The notes under the pieces: generated by a model
What the model was told of the DNA's origin: nothing
Database searches by the model: none
What the model saw: the letters and a program-made list of their open reading frames with translations, nothing else
Shown: in pieces, positions 15,055 through 23,842 of the stretch
How the letters are laid out: every line of letters starts with the position of its first letter
How positions within the stretch are numbered: the first letter of the stretch is position 1
DNA from: an uncultured Muribaculaceae bacterium
GTDB taxonomy: Bacteria > Bacteroidota > Bacteroidia > Bacteroidales > Muribaculaceae
Assembly: GCA_902494515.1 (NCBI GenBank)
Contig: CABUTS010000020.1
Coordinates: 1-37,818 of the forward strand
Length of the DNA: 37,818 bases
Direction: 5' to 3'
Made by a program: the position numbers and the translations under genes

Positions 15055-16773
15055 ATGAAGAGACGAATAATTGAATGTGTGCCCAACTTCAGTGAGGGGC
15101 GCGACCCTCAGGTTATCAACGCTATAGTCAATGCAATAACCCTCGACGGCAAGGCCAAGGGGGTATGGATGCTTGACGTCGACCCGGGCGAAGCCACCAA
15201 CCGCACGGTCGTAACTTTCGCCGGCGAACCCGAGGCTGTGGTCGAGGCCGCATTCCGCGGAATCAAGCGCGCCTCGGAACTGATTGATATGCGCAACCAC
15301 CACGGCGCCCACCCCCGAATGGGAGCTACCGATGTCTGCCCTCTCGTCCCCGTCAGCGGCGTCACACTTCAGGAATGTGCCGCTATGGTCCGGCAGCTCG
15401 GTCAGCGTGTGGCCGACGAGCTCGGCATCCCCGTATATGCTTACGAGGCTTCCTGCCTGAGGCCCGAGCGCAAGAACCTGGCTGTATGCCGCAAGGGGGA
15501 ATATGAAGCACTGGCGCAGCGGCTCGGCACCCCTGCCGAGGGAGCCGACTACGGCGACCGTCCGTTTGACGAAGCCATCGCCCGCACCGGCGCTTCGGCC
15601 ATCGGTGCCCGCGACTTCCTGATTGCCGTGAACTTCAACCTGAACACCACCTCCACCCGCCGCGCCAACGCCATCGCCTTCGATGTCCGCGAAAAGGGAC
15701 GTCCACAGCGCGAAGGGGGCAAGCTCACCGGCAAACCCTTGAAGGACGCCAACGGCAAGCCCCTGATGATTCCCGGCACTCTGAAAGCTACAAAGGCAAT
15801 CGGCTGGTATATCGACGAATACGGTATCGCTCAGGTGTCGATGAACATTACTGACGCCAACGTTACTCCGCTCCACGAAGCCTTCGACGAGGTCTGCCGC
15901 GCAGCACGTCGCCGCGGCATCCGTGTCACCGGCGCCGAAATCGTCGGACTCGTTCCCAAAAAATCGCTGATTGAGGCCGGCAAGCATTATCTCCGTCTGC
16001 AGCAGCGTTCGCTCGGCATCCCCGAAGAGGAGATTATCAAGACCGCCATCCGATCCATGGGTCTCGACGAACTCAAGCCGTTCAACCCCGGCGAGAAGGT
16101 TATCGAATACCTTATCGACAGCCGCAACGAAGCCTCCGGCAAGAAACTTATAGATCTGACCTGCAAGGAGTTCGCCTACACTACAGCCTCCGAGGCTCCC
16201 GCACCCGGCGGCGGTTCGGTATCGGCTTACATGGGCTCGCTCGGGGCTGCTCTCGGAGCCATGGTCGCTAACCTTTCGGCCCACAAGCCCGGCTGGGACG
16301 ACCGCTGGGAATTCTTCTCGGACTACGCCGTCAAGGGGCTCGAAATCCAGGAACGCCTGATGGAGCTCGTCGACGAGGACACCGAGGCTTTCAACCGTAT
16401 CATGGCCGCGTTCTCCCTCCCCAAGGGGACGCCCAAGGAGCAGGAAACCCGCCGCACGGCAATCGAGGAGGCTACAATCCACGCCGCCCGTATCCCTCTG
16501 GCAACGATGAAAACCGCTTTCAAGGCTTTCGATATCCTCGAGGCTATGGCCGGTGAGGGTAACCCCAACTCGGTCAGCGATGTCGGTGTAGGCGCTCTCG
16601 CCATCCGGTCGGCAATCCTCGGCGCGCAGCTCAATGTCCGCATCAATGCCGCCTCAATCAACGACCGCAAACTCGCTCAGGAGCTGATTGACGACGCCGA
16701 TGAAGTCGCCGCATACGCCATATCCCGCGAGCAGGGAATCCTGAACATCGTCAACAACGTAATCGACCGATAA
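15055..16773 (+). CDS. ftcD: Bifunctional glutamate formimidoyltransferase / formimidoyl-THF cyclodeaminase
   Basis: A 572-residue cytoplasmic enzyme that moves the formimino group from N-formimino-L-glutamate to tetrahydrofolate, then deaminates the product to 5,10-methenyl-THF, releasing ammonia. The formiminotransferase part covers about residues 1-330, opening RRIIECVPNFSEGRDPQVI and containing HHGAHPRMGATDVCP with the catalytic histidine region. The cyclodeaminase part covers about 365-570, with APAPGGGSVSAYMGSLGAAL and a helical tail. The fused architecture is that of vertebrate FTCD. The start at 15055 sits right after the promoter, although the frame is open upstream. It is the first gene of the hut operon; hutU follows after 86 nt. 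Confidence 0.95.
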   Translation: MKRRIIECVPNFSEGRDPQVINAIVNAITLDGKAKGVWMLDVDPGEATNRTVVTFAGEPEAVVEAAFRGIKRASELIDMRNHHGAHPRMGATDVCPLVPVSGVTLQECAAMVRQLGQRVADELGIPVYAYEASCLRPERKNLAVCRKGEYEALAQRLGTPAEGADYGDRPFDEAIARTGASAIGARDFLIAVNFNLNTTSTRRANAIAFDVREKGRPQREGGKLTGKPLKDANGKPLMIPGTLKATKAIGWYIDEYGIAQVSMNITDANVTPLHEAFDEVCRAARRRGIRVTGAEIVGLVPKKSLIEAGKHYLRLQQRSLGIPEEEIIKTAIRSMGLDELKPFNPGEKVIEYLIDSRNEASGKKLIDLTCKEFAYTTASEAPAPGGGSVSAYMGSLGAALGAMVANLSAHKPGWDDRWEFFSDYAVKGLEIQERLMELVDEDTEAFNRIMAAFSLPKGTPKEQETRRTAIEEATIHAARIPLATMKTAFKAFDILEAMAGEGNPNSVSDVGVGALAIRSAILGAQLNVRINAASINDRKLAQELIDDADEVAAYAISREQGILNIVNNVIDR

Positions 16774-16859
16774 CAGCCCGGCTATCCGGTTGACAGTAGA
16801 TTATAAACGGCTGAAAGTCAGCACTCCTCCCCTATTAACTCACCAATCAGATTTTCCCG

Positions 16860-18902
16860 ATGGAAACCAGAATAGAACCCACTCTCGAAGAGTTTCAGAA
16901 CGATTTGCGGCAGGGTATCCCCTCGCCGCTCCCCCCCGCTGTCGAACGCGACCCGAACGTATGCCATGCTCCCCGCCGCAAGGATATCCTCTCCAAGGAG
17001 CAGAAGGAACTTGCCCTGCGCAATGCCCTCCGCTATTTCCCTGCCGAGCTCCACGCCGAACTCGCCCCGGAATTCGCTGCCGAGCTCCGCGATTACGGAC
17101 GTATATATATGTATCGTCTCCGTCCGCAGTATCCGATGCACGCCCACCCCATTTCGGATTATCCGGCAAAGTCGAAACAGGCTGCCGCAATCATGCTGAT
17201 GATTCAGAACAACCTCGACCCGGCCGTGGCTCAGCATCCCCATGAACTGATCACCTACGGCGGCAACGGCGCCGTGTTCCAGAACTGGGCGCAGTATCGT
17301 CTGGTGATGAAATACCTCAGCGAGATGACCGACGAGCAGACCCTTGTGATGTACTCCGGTCACCCCCTCGGTCTGTTCCCCTCACACAAGGAGGCTCCCC
17401 GCGTGGTGGTCACCAACGGCATGGTTATCCCGAACTATTCCAAGCCCGATGACTGGGAACGTTTCAACGCCATGGGTGTGTCGCAGTATGGGCAGATGAC
17501 CGCCGGATCTTATATGTACATCGGTCCGCAGGGTATCGTTCACGGCACGACCATCACGGTTCTCAACGCCGGCCGGGGCCATCTCCCCGAGGGGGAAACC
17601 TCGCTGCGCGGTATGCTGTTCGTGACCTCCGGTCTCGGCGGTATGTCGGGCGCTCAGCCCAAGGCCGGAAATATCGCGGGGGTTGTCAGCGTAACCGCTG
17701 AAATCAACCCCGAGGCTGTCGAAAAGCGCTATCGTCAGGGGTGGGTCGATGAAATCCACACCGACCTCGACGAGCTGATTCCCCGCATCCGCAAGGCTGT
17801 AAAGGAGAAGGAGGTCGTTTCTCTGGCTTACAACGGCAACGTCGTTGACCTCTGGGAACGTTTGGCCGACGAGGATATCAAGGTGAACCTCGGTTCCGAC
17901 CAGACTTCGCTCCACAACCCCTTCGCCGGAGGGTACTACCCTGCCGGATTCAGCTTCGAGGAATCGCGCCGCATGATGGCCGAGGAACCGGAACGTTTCC
18001 GCGGCGAGGTTGAGGCTTCGCTCCGCCGTCAGGTCGCAGCAATCAACAAATTAGCTGCCCGGGGAATGTATTTCTTCGACTACGGCAATGCCTTCCTGCT
18101 GGAATCCTCCCGCGCCGGAGCCGACGTGCTCCGCGAAGATGGTTCTTTCCGCTATCCCTCTTACGTTCAGGATATCATGGGTCCGAAATTCTTCGACTAC
18201 GGCTTCGGTCCCTTCCGCTGGGTCTGCACTTCGGGCAAGCCTGAGGACCTCCGCGTCACCGACGAACTGGCCGCCGAGGTGCTCGACGACCTGCTCCAAA
18301 ACGCCCCCGAGGATATCCGCGGTCAGCTCGCCGACAACCTCCACTGGATCCGCGAGGCCAGCGCCAACCGTCTGGTTGTCGGTTCGCAGGCCCGAATCCT
18401 GTATGCCGACGCAGTGGGCCGCATCCGCATAGCCCTGGCCTTCAACAAGGCAATCCGCGAAGGGCGCATCTCCGCTCCTGTGGTTCTCGGCCGCGACCAT
18501 CATGACGTCTCCGGCACCGATTCTCCCTACCGTGAAACCTCCAACATCACCGACGGCTCGCAGTTCTGCGCCGATATGGCCGTGCAGAACGTTATCGGCG
18601 ACTCCTTCCGCGGCGCAACCTGGGTATCGCTCCACAACGGTGGTGGCGTAGGCTGGGGCGAGGTCATCAACGGCGGCTTCGGCATGGTAATCGACGGCTC
18701 CGACGAGGCCGACACCCGCATCCGCCGCATGCTCCTCTGGGATGTCAACAACGGCATCGCCCGCCGCTCATGGGCCCGCAACAAGGGTGCCTACGACGCC
18801 ATCCGCCGCGAAATGGAGCGCACCCCCGACCTCCGTGTCACCCTCCCGAATTTCGCCGACGACTCCCTGATCGCCTCCGCCCTCACCTCCGCCGGCTTCT
18901 GA
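16860..18902 (+). CDS. hutU: Urocanate hydratase, long form
   Basis: A 680-residue enzyme that adds water to urocanate using tightly bound NAD+ to give imidazolonepropionate. Diagnostic stretches are HELITYGGNGAVFQNWAQ, TLVMYSGHPLGLFPS, GQMTAGSYMYIGPQGIVHGT, TSGLGGMSGAQPKA (NAD binding) and ATWVSLHNGGGVGWGE. It is about 120 residues longer than Pseudomonas or Bacillus HutU (about 555). It instead follows human UROC1 closely, including ALRNALRYFP and YPSYVQDIMG. It is the second gene of the operon. Its stop codon lies at the head of a repeated 23-24-nt unit. Confidence 0.96.
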   Translation: METRIEPTLEEFQNDLRQGIPSPLPPAVERDPNVCHAPRRKDILSKEQKELALRNALRYFPAELHAELAPEFAAELRDYGRIYMYRLRPQYPMHAHPISDYPAKSKQAAAIMLMIQNNLDPAVAQHPHELITYGGNGAVFQNWAQYRLVMKYLSEMTDEQTLVMYSGHPLGLFPSHKEAPRVVVTNGMVIPNYSKPDDWERFNAMGVSQYGQMTAGSYMYIGPQGIVHGTTITVLNAGRGHLPEGETSLRGMLFVTSGLGGMSGAQPKAGNIAGVVSVTAEINPEAVEKRYRQGWVDEIHTDLDELIPRIRKAVKEKEVVSLAYNGNVVDLWERLADEDIKVNLGSDQTSLHNPFAGGYYPAGFSFEESRRMMAEEPERFRGEVEASLRRQVAAINKLAARGMYFFDYGNAFLLESSRAGADVLREDGSFRYPSYVQDIMGPKFFDYGFGPFRWVCTSGKPEDLRVTDELAAEVLDDLLQNAPEDIRGQLADNLHWIREASANRLVVGSQARILYADAVGRIRIALAFNKAIREGRISAPVVLGRDHHDVSGTDSPYRETSNITDGSQFCADMAVQNVIGDSFRGATWVSLHNGGGVGWGEVINGGFGMVIDGSDEADTRIRRMLLWDVNNGIARRSWARNKGAYDAIRREMERTPDLRVTLPNFADDSLIASALTSAGF

Positions 18903-18972
18903 TTCCCGCCTGCGCCAGTTTCTGATTCCCGTTTCCGCTGGCTTTCTGATTCCCGCCTCCGCCGGCTTCTGA
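18889..18972 (+). repeat. Four 23-24-nt imperfect tandem units containing the hutU stop
   Basis: A unit resembling CCGCCGGCTTCTGATTCCC recurs so that TTCTGA is found with its TGA at 18900-18902 (the hutU stop), 18923-18925, 18947-18949 and 18970-18972. Since the period is not a multiple of three, the extra TGAs fall in different frames. The remainder of the gap to hutH holds a small CGAGC-TTCA-GCTCG hairpin near 19010. Confidence 0.85.
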
Positions 18973-19067
18973 AATTTTGTGCTGACTGAGCTAAAATTTT
19001 TGTCCCGGCCCCGAGCTTCAGCTCGGTCCCTACCCCAGTTTTTTACCTATTTACCCCCCCGAATTCA

Positions 19068-20549
19068 ATGGAAATCCATCATATCTCCTCAGAACACCTT
19101 TCAATCGAGCGCGTCGGCGAAATCCTCGACCGACATTGCCGCCTTGAATTAAGTGACAGCGCCGTCAAGGCCATCACCGACTGCCGCGAGTTCCTTGACA
19201 AAAAAATGGAATCGCAGAAAGAACCGATTTACGGCATCACCACCGGTTTCGGCTCGCTCTGCAACATCTCCATCGACCCCGAATCCCTCTCCCAGCTGCA
19301 GAAAAACCTGGTCATGAGCCACTCCTGCGGCACCGGCCCTGAGGTTCGCCCTGAGATTGTGAAACTTATGCTGCTGCTGAAGGCGCAGTCGCTCAGTTAC
19401 GGCCATTCGGGCGTGCAGCTCGTCACCGTGCAGCGTCTGCTCGACTTCTACAACAACGACATCCTCCCCGTCATCTACAGCCAGGGGTCCCTCGGAGCCT
19501 CCGGCGACCTTGCCCCGCTGGCCCACCTCTCGCTCCCGCTTCTCGGTCTCGGCGAGGTATATTATAAAGGTGAAAAACGCGCCTCGGCCGATGTTCTCAA
19601 GGAGTTCGGCTGGGAACCGATCACGCTGCGCTCCAAGGAGGGACTCGCCCTGCTCAACGGCACCCAGTTCATGAGTGCACATGGCGTATGGGCGCTCCTG
19701 AAATCCGGACGACTCCTCCGGCAGGCCGACGAGATCGGTGCCATGTCGCTTGAGGCCTTCGACGGCCGCATCGAGCCGTTCGGACCGCAGGTAAATGAGG
19801 TCCGGAACCACGTCGGTCAGGTCGAAACCGCCACTGAATTCCGCCGTCTCCTCGAAGGCAGCCGCCTGATTGCCCGCCACAAGGTTCACGTTCAGGATCC
19901 CTACTCTTTCCGCTGCATCCCGCAGGTTCACGGCGCCGCCAAGGACTCCTTCCGTTTCGTCCACGACCGCCTTGAGGAGGAGATCAACGCTCCGACCGAC
20001 AACCCCACGATCTTCCCCGAAGATGACATCATAGTCTCCGCCGGAAACTTCCATGGCGAGCCTATCGCGCTGCCCATGGATTTCCTCGCCGTTGCCATGG
20101 CTGAAATCGCAAGCATCTCGGAGCGAAGGATTTACCAGCTGATTTCCGGTCAGCGCGGCCTCCCCTCGTTCCTCGTAGCCCAGCCCGGTCTGAACAGTGG
20201 TTTCATGATTCCGCAGTACACTGCCGCCTCGATTGTCAGCCAGTCGAAGGGACTTTGCTGGCCGAATTCGGTCGACACCATCCCCTCGTCGCAAGGTCAG
20301 GAGGACCACGTTTCGATGGGTGCCAATGCCGCTACGAAACTCTGCCGCGTGGTCGACAACACCGAGCGCGTGCTCGCCATCGAGCTGTTCAACGCCGCCC
20401 AGGCCCTCGATTTCCGCGGTGTCGCCGAGTCGTCGGAACCAATCCGCAATCTCCACGCGCAGTTCCGCGAGAGGGTGCATTTCGTTGACGTCGACTGCCC
20501 GATGTACCCCCTGATTCAGGCATCTGTCGACTTTCTGCAGGGGAAATAA
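19068..20549 (+). CDS. hutH: Histidine ammonia-lyase
   Basis: A 493-residue lyase that removes ammonia from L-histidine to give urocanate, the entry step of the pathway. The electrophilic MIO cofactor forms from A144-S145-G146 in GSLGASGDLAPLAH. YGITTGFGSL near the N-terminus carries the active-site tyrosine loop. NPTIFPEDDIIVSAGNFHGE and SSQGQEDHVSMG are further family signatures. Length is slightly shorter than the usual 500-510. It is the third gene of the operon, 165 nt after hutU; the gap holds repeats, not a clear promoter. Confidence 0.97.
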   Translation: MEIHHISSEHLSIERVGEILDRHCRLELSDSAVKAITDCREFLDKKMESQKEPIYGITTGFGSLCNISIDPESLSQLQKNLVMSHSCGTGPEVRPEIVKLMLLLKAQSLSYGHSGVQLVTVQRLLDFYNNDILPVIYSQGSLGASGDLAPLAHLSLPLLGLGEVYYKGEKRASADVLKEFGWEPITLRSKEGLALLNGTQFMSAHGVWALLKSGRLLRQADEIGAMSLEAFDGRIEPFGPQVNEVRNHVGQVETATEFRRLLEGSRLIARHKVHVQDPYSFRCIPQVHGAAKDSFRFVHDRLEEEINAPTDNPTIFPEDDIIVSAGNFHGEPIALPMDFLAVAMAEIASISERRIYQLISGQRGLPSFLVAQPGLNSGFMIPQYTAASIVSQSKGLCWPNSVDTIPSSQGQEDHVSMGANAATKLCRVVDNTERVLAIELFNAAQALDFRGVAESSEPIRNLHAQFRERVHFVDVDCPMYPLIQASVDFLQGK

Positions 20550-20641
20550 ATTCTTTTCCTGCGAAAGTTTGACCCAGTTTCAAACCCGACAAATTTCCCG
20601 CCGGACGCGCAAATCCACGGTCCGGCGGGATTCAGAAATCT

Positions 20642-21886
20642 ATGAGAGGTAAGACTTTACTGATAAATATCGGCCGTCTTTACGGCTGCTACGACTCCGC
20701 CCCCGGCGTTCTGAAAGGGGAGGCTATGAACCATGTCCCTTCGATCGAGGAAGCTTTCGTGGCGATTGAAGATGAACGGATTGCGTCGTTCGGTCCGATG
20801 TCGGAGCTGCCCGACAAGGATTCGTTCAGGCAGATTATCAACGTCTGTCACGGCGATGTGTTCCCCTGTTTCTGCGACTCCCATACCCATCTGGTTTACG
20901 CCGGGAGCCGCGACGGCGAGTTCCGCGACAAGATTGCCGGACTATCCTACGAGGAGATTGCGCGACGCGGCGGCGGTATTCTGAATTCCGCCGACCTGCT
21001 GGCCGAAACCTCTGAGGATGAGCTGTTTAAATCGGCTGAAAAGCGTCTGCGCCAGTGTGCTGCCGGTGGTACAGGTGCCATTGAAATCAAGAGTGGCTAC
21101 GGACTGACCACGGAGTCGGAGCTGAAAATGCTCCGCGTGATCCGCCGTCTGCGCGAGGCTTATCCGCAGCTCGAAATTCGTGCGACGTTCCTCGGTGCCC
21201 ATGCCGTAGGCCGTGCCTACAAGGGACGCCAGAGTGAGTACGTCGACCTGATAATCAATGAGATGCTCCCTGCTGTGGCTAAGGAGGGTCTGGCTGATTT
21301 CGTCGATGTTTTCTGCGACGAAGGTTTCTTCACTGTCGGGGAGACCGACCGGATTCTGAAGGCTGCCGCTGCCCTGAACATCCCCCCGAAGATTCATGCC
21401 AACGAACTGGCTGTCTCGGGCGGCGTGGAGGTCGGCGTGGCCAACAACGCCCTGTCGGTGGACCATCTTGAGCGTATTGCCGCCCCGCAGATCGAGGTGT
21501 TGAAGAGTTCGTCGACCATCCCGACGATGCTCCCCGGAGCGTCGTTCTTCCTCGGCATGCCCTACGGTATCGCACGTCAGGTGATTGCCGCCGGACTTCC
21601 CCTGGCGCTCGCTTCGGACTACAATCCCGGCAGCTCCCCCTCGGGTTCGATGCGGTTCGTCAGCTCGCTGGGTTGCTTCAGAATGAAGCTCACCCCCGAG
21701 GAATCACTGAACGCCGTAACGGTCAACGGCGCCGCTGCGATGGGCATGAAGGATATCGGCGCAATCTTCCCCGGAGCTTTCGCCTCGATGTTCATCACCG
21801 AACCACTCCCCTCTCTGGCTTATCTGCAATATGCTTACACTGAGCCGGTTATCAAACGTGTAATCCTGAAAGGCCGCTCGCTTTAA
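20642..21886 (+). CDS. hutI: Imidazolonepropionase
   Basis: A 414-residue amidohydrolase-fold enzyme that opens the imidazolone ring to N-formimino-L-glutamate, the substrate of FtcD. The metal-binding motif is DSHTHLVYAGSRDGEF, followed by GGGILNSADLLAETSE, GAIEIKSGYGLTTESEL, IPPKIHANELAVSGG and LASDYNPGSSPSGSM with the metal-ligating aspartate. Length matches the family. It is the last hut gene, 92 nt after hutH. No hutG (formimidoylglutamase) and no separate fchA is present, in line with the fused FtcD doing the last steps. No histidine transporter is visible in the window. Confidence 0.97.
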   Translation: MRGKTLLINIGRLYGCYDSAPGVLKGEAMNHVPSIEEAFVAIEDERIASFGPMSELPDKDSFRQIINVCHGDVFPCFCDSHTHLVYAGSRDGEFRDKIAGLSYEEIARRGGGILNSADLLAETSEDELFKSAEKRLRQCAAGGTGAIEIKSGYGLTTESELKMLRVIRRLREAYPQLEIRATFLGAHAVGRAYKGRQSEYVDLIINEMLPAVAKEGLADFVDVFCDEGFFTVGETDRILKAAAALNIPPKIHANELAVSGGVEVGVANNALSVDHLERIAAPQIEVLKSSSTIPTMLPGASFFLGMPYGIARQVIAAGLPLALASDYNPGSSPSGSMRFVSSLGCFRMKLTPEESLNAVTVNGAAAMGMKDIGAIFPGAFASMFITEPLPSLAYLQYAYTEPVIKRVILKGRSL

Positions 21887-21929
21887 TCCCATTTCCGCCT
21901 GCGGCTCCGGCCGCTCTTTAACCACATCA

Positions 21930-22586
21930 ATGCAACGCAAAGGCAAACTGTATTTCCGCTACGGCACCATGGGCTCGGCCAAAACCGCCCTGTTGCTGAC
22001 TACCGCATATAATTTCGAGGAGCGCAAAATCCGCTACCTCTGCATGAAACCCGCGGTCGACACCCGCGAAACCAAGAATGTAATCCGCTCGCGAATCGGC
22101 ATCGAACGCGAATGTAAATGGATCCTTCCCGACACCGACCTCTATGATTTCGCCAAGAAATATTTCCGCGAAACCGGCGAGGTGGTCGACTGGTTTCTGG
22201 TCGACGAGGCGCAGTTCCTCTCGAAACAGCAGGTCGACCAGTTGTCGATGATTGTCGACGATTTCGGCTCGAACGTAATCTGCTACGGCCTCCGCACCGA
22301 CTTCCAGACCCATCTGTTCGAAGGTTCCCAGCGACTGTTTGAAATCGCCGACACTATCGATGAAATCAAGTCGACATGTACCTGCGGCCATAAAACTATC
22401 GTCAACGCCCGTATCGACGCCAACGGTGACATCATCACCGAGGGGCAGCAGGTGGAGATCGGCGGCGACGACCGCTATATAGCCGTCTGCCGCAAGTGCT
22501 GGCGCAACAAACGCATCGCTCAGGCCGAAAAGCTCTCCCTCCCCCTCTTCGACGAGGAGGATCTCCCAAACTCCGCTGAGTTGTAG
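21930..22586 (+). CDS. tdk: Thymidine kinase, type II
   Basis: A 218-residue salvage enzyme that phosphorylates thymidine to dTMP with ATP. The P-loop is GTMGSAKT (G12-T19), where most TK1-type enzymes have GxMxSGKT, so the P-loop glycine before lysine is alanine here. FLVDEAQFLSKQQVDQL holds the catalytic glutamate. VICYGLRTDFQTHLFEGS is the lid/Mg region. Four zinc-binding positions are in CTCGH and CRKC. The signature is that of human TK1-like enzymes. It begins 44 nt after hutI and may be read through from the hut operon. The next gene is a glycerate kinase. Confidence 0.93.
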   Translation: MQRKGKLYFRYGTMGSAKTALLLTTAYNFEERKIRYLCMKPAVDTRETKNVIRSRIGIERECKWILPDTDLYDFAKKYFRETGEVVDWFLVDEAQFLSKQQVDQLSMIVDDFGSNVICYGLRTDFQTHLFEGSQRLFEIADTIDEIKSTCTCGHKTIVNARIDANGDIITEGQQVEIGGDDRYIAVCRKCWRNKRIAQAEKLSLPLFDEEDLPNSAEL

Positions 22587-22628
22587 CGGTTTACGTAATA
22601 TTGCATACGGACGTGCCTTCGGCGCATG

Positions 22629-22681
22629 GAACCTCGCAAAATGAACTTCCGGCACGTTGAACTTCGCGAAATGAAATTCTG
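22629..22681 (+). repeat. 30-nt-period imperfect duplication before glycerate kinase
   Basis: GAACCTCGCAAAATGAACTTC (first at 22629) recurs as a close variant GAACTTCGCGAAATGAAATTC at 22659, ending 4 nt before the ATG at 22684. Each unit holds an ATGAA that is not the gene's start. Confidence 0.8.
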
Positions 22682-22683
22682 AT

Positions 22684-23724
22684 ATGATTTTAGTTGCGTC
22701 GGATAAATTCAAGGGAACATTCACCGCCCGGGAAATCAATGAACTGATTGCCGGGCGTGTTCGTGAACTGTATCCCGGCGAGGAGGTCGTCACCCTTCCG
22801 ATGGCCGACGGCGGCGAAGGAACCGCCGAGGCTCTCGCCCTCCGCTTCGGTCTGGAGCGTAGAGTTATTGAAGGCAAAAATCCTCTTGGTCAGGATTGCA
22901 AATTTGAATATTACGAAGGGAGGGAAATTGTGGCTGTCGATTCAGCCGCGGTTGTCGGCCTTTCGACTTTTCCCGGAGATTTTACCCCAGCGCCGCTTGC
23001 ATCCACATCTTTATATCTCGGCAAACTCATTGACCGGCTTCTTCGCGAAGGCAACCGGCAAATCTTCCTCGGCATCGGTGGCACCATGACCGTGGACGGC
23101 GGCATAGGTTTCTTCAGTGCCCTCGGCTTCCGTTTTCTTGACAGCAGCGGTCGTGAGATGGAGGTTTTGAATCCACAGTTATTATCTTCCATCGCTAAAG
23201 TTACAGCACCCGAACGTGACTTCTCCCGTCTGACCGCCCTCGCCGACGTCGATGTCCCCCTGACGGCCCCGACAGACCAGCTCTCCTCCCTCAGTTTTGC
23301 CGCGCAAAAAGGTGTTAAGCCATCCGAAATCCAGACCCTCCGGTCAGGGCTCGAAAATTTCCGGCACGCAAGTCAATCCCTCTCCTCCACTCCGCACTTC
23401 AACGGCGCCGGCGGCGGCCTCGGCTATGCCGTTTCCATCCTTTCCGGCGCAAGGCTTCTCCCCGGCGCTGAATATCTCCTCGGCGACACCATCTCACGAC
23501 TACGCCCCAGCCGCATCTTCACCGGTGAAGGCCGTTTCGACGAGCAGTCATTCGGCGGCAAAGTAACCGGCACGATTCTGGCCCAATCCGCCCCCCTCGG
23601 CATCCCCGTACATATCATCTGCGGCTGCACCACCAACCCCATCCTCCCCTCCAATGCAACCCTCACCCTCCTCTCCGACTTCCGCACAACAAAAACGCCC
23701 GGGCGGATGGCTCGGGCGCTTTGA
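22684..23724 (+). CDS. Glycerate kinase, GlxK/GarK family, shortened C-terminus
   Basis: A 346-residue kinase that phosphorylates D-glycerate to 2- or 3-phosphoglycerate. It begins MILVASDKFKGTFTAREINE and contains LPMADGGEGTAEAL, FLGIGGTMTVDGGIGFFSAL, GAGGGLGYAVSILSGA and IFTGEGRFDEQSFGGK, all characteristic. Usual members have about 370-380 residues. Here the protein stops soon after the strand HIICGC. Its last residues (TTKTPGRMARAL) are encoded within an intrinsic-terminator hairpin, so the normal final helix is missing. The C-terminus may have been lost by deletion or frameshift. The N-terminal active-site parts look intact, and activity is uncertain. Confidence 0.88.
   Translation: MILVASDKFKGTFTAREINELIAGRVRELYPGEEVVTLPMADGGEGTAEALALRFGLERRVIEGKNPLGQDCKFEYYEGREIVAVDSAAVVGLSTFPGDFTPAPLASTSLYLGKLIDRLLREGNRQIFLGIGGTMTVDGGIGFFSALGFRFLDSSGREMEVLNPQLLSSIAKVTAPERDFSRLTALADVDVPLTAPTDQLSSLSFAAQKGVKPSEIQTLRSGLENFRHASQSLSSTPHFNGAGGGLGYAVSILSGARLLPGAEYLLGDTISRLRPSRIFTGEGRFDEQSFGGKVTGTILAQSAPLGIPVHIICGCTTNPILPSNATLTLLSDFRTTKTPGRMARAL
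23696..23718. terminator. Terminator hairpin overlapping the end of glycerate kinase
   Basis: CGCCCGGGC (23696-23704) pairs with GCTCGGGCG (23710-23718), one G-U, loop of 5 nt. It is preceded by AAAAA and followed by CTTT, so it can work in both directions for the converging glycerate kinase and ompA transcripts. It sits inside the coding sequence. Confidence 0.7.
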
Positions 23725-23772
23725 TGGATTTGAAATGAATTCGCGATAACGGGAATTCAATGATGATTTCCT

Positions 23773-23840
23773 TGTGGATAATCCGGGGGGATAATCAGAG
23801 TGGATAATCAGTGTGGATAATCAGTGTAGATAATCCGGGG
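23773..23840. repeat. 13-bp tandem array with DnaA-box-like cores
   Basis: Five units start exactly 13 nt apart (23773, 23786, 23799, 23812, 23825). Their first nine bases are TGTGGATAA, GGGGGATAA, AGTGGATAA, TGTGGATAA and TGTAGATAA, each followed by TC(C/A)G or TCAG. TGTGGATAA is the exact complement of the consensus DnaA box TTATCCACA; two units match fully. The array lies between two converging genes and stops 3 nt before the ompA stop codon (23843). Confidence 0.9.
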
Positions 23841-23842
23841 GA

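Noticed and set aside
15049..16482. Long open frame antisense to ftcD
   Set aside because: Same shadow pattern; ftcD has clear family motifs throughout.
23773..23840. The DnaA-box-like array as the chromosomal origin
   Set aside because: No dnaA, no AT-rich unwinding element beside it and the sites sit between two converging genes; rpmH 24 kb away is not enough evidence.
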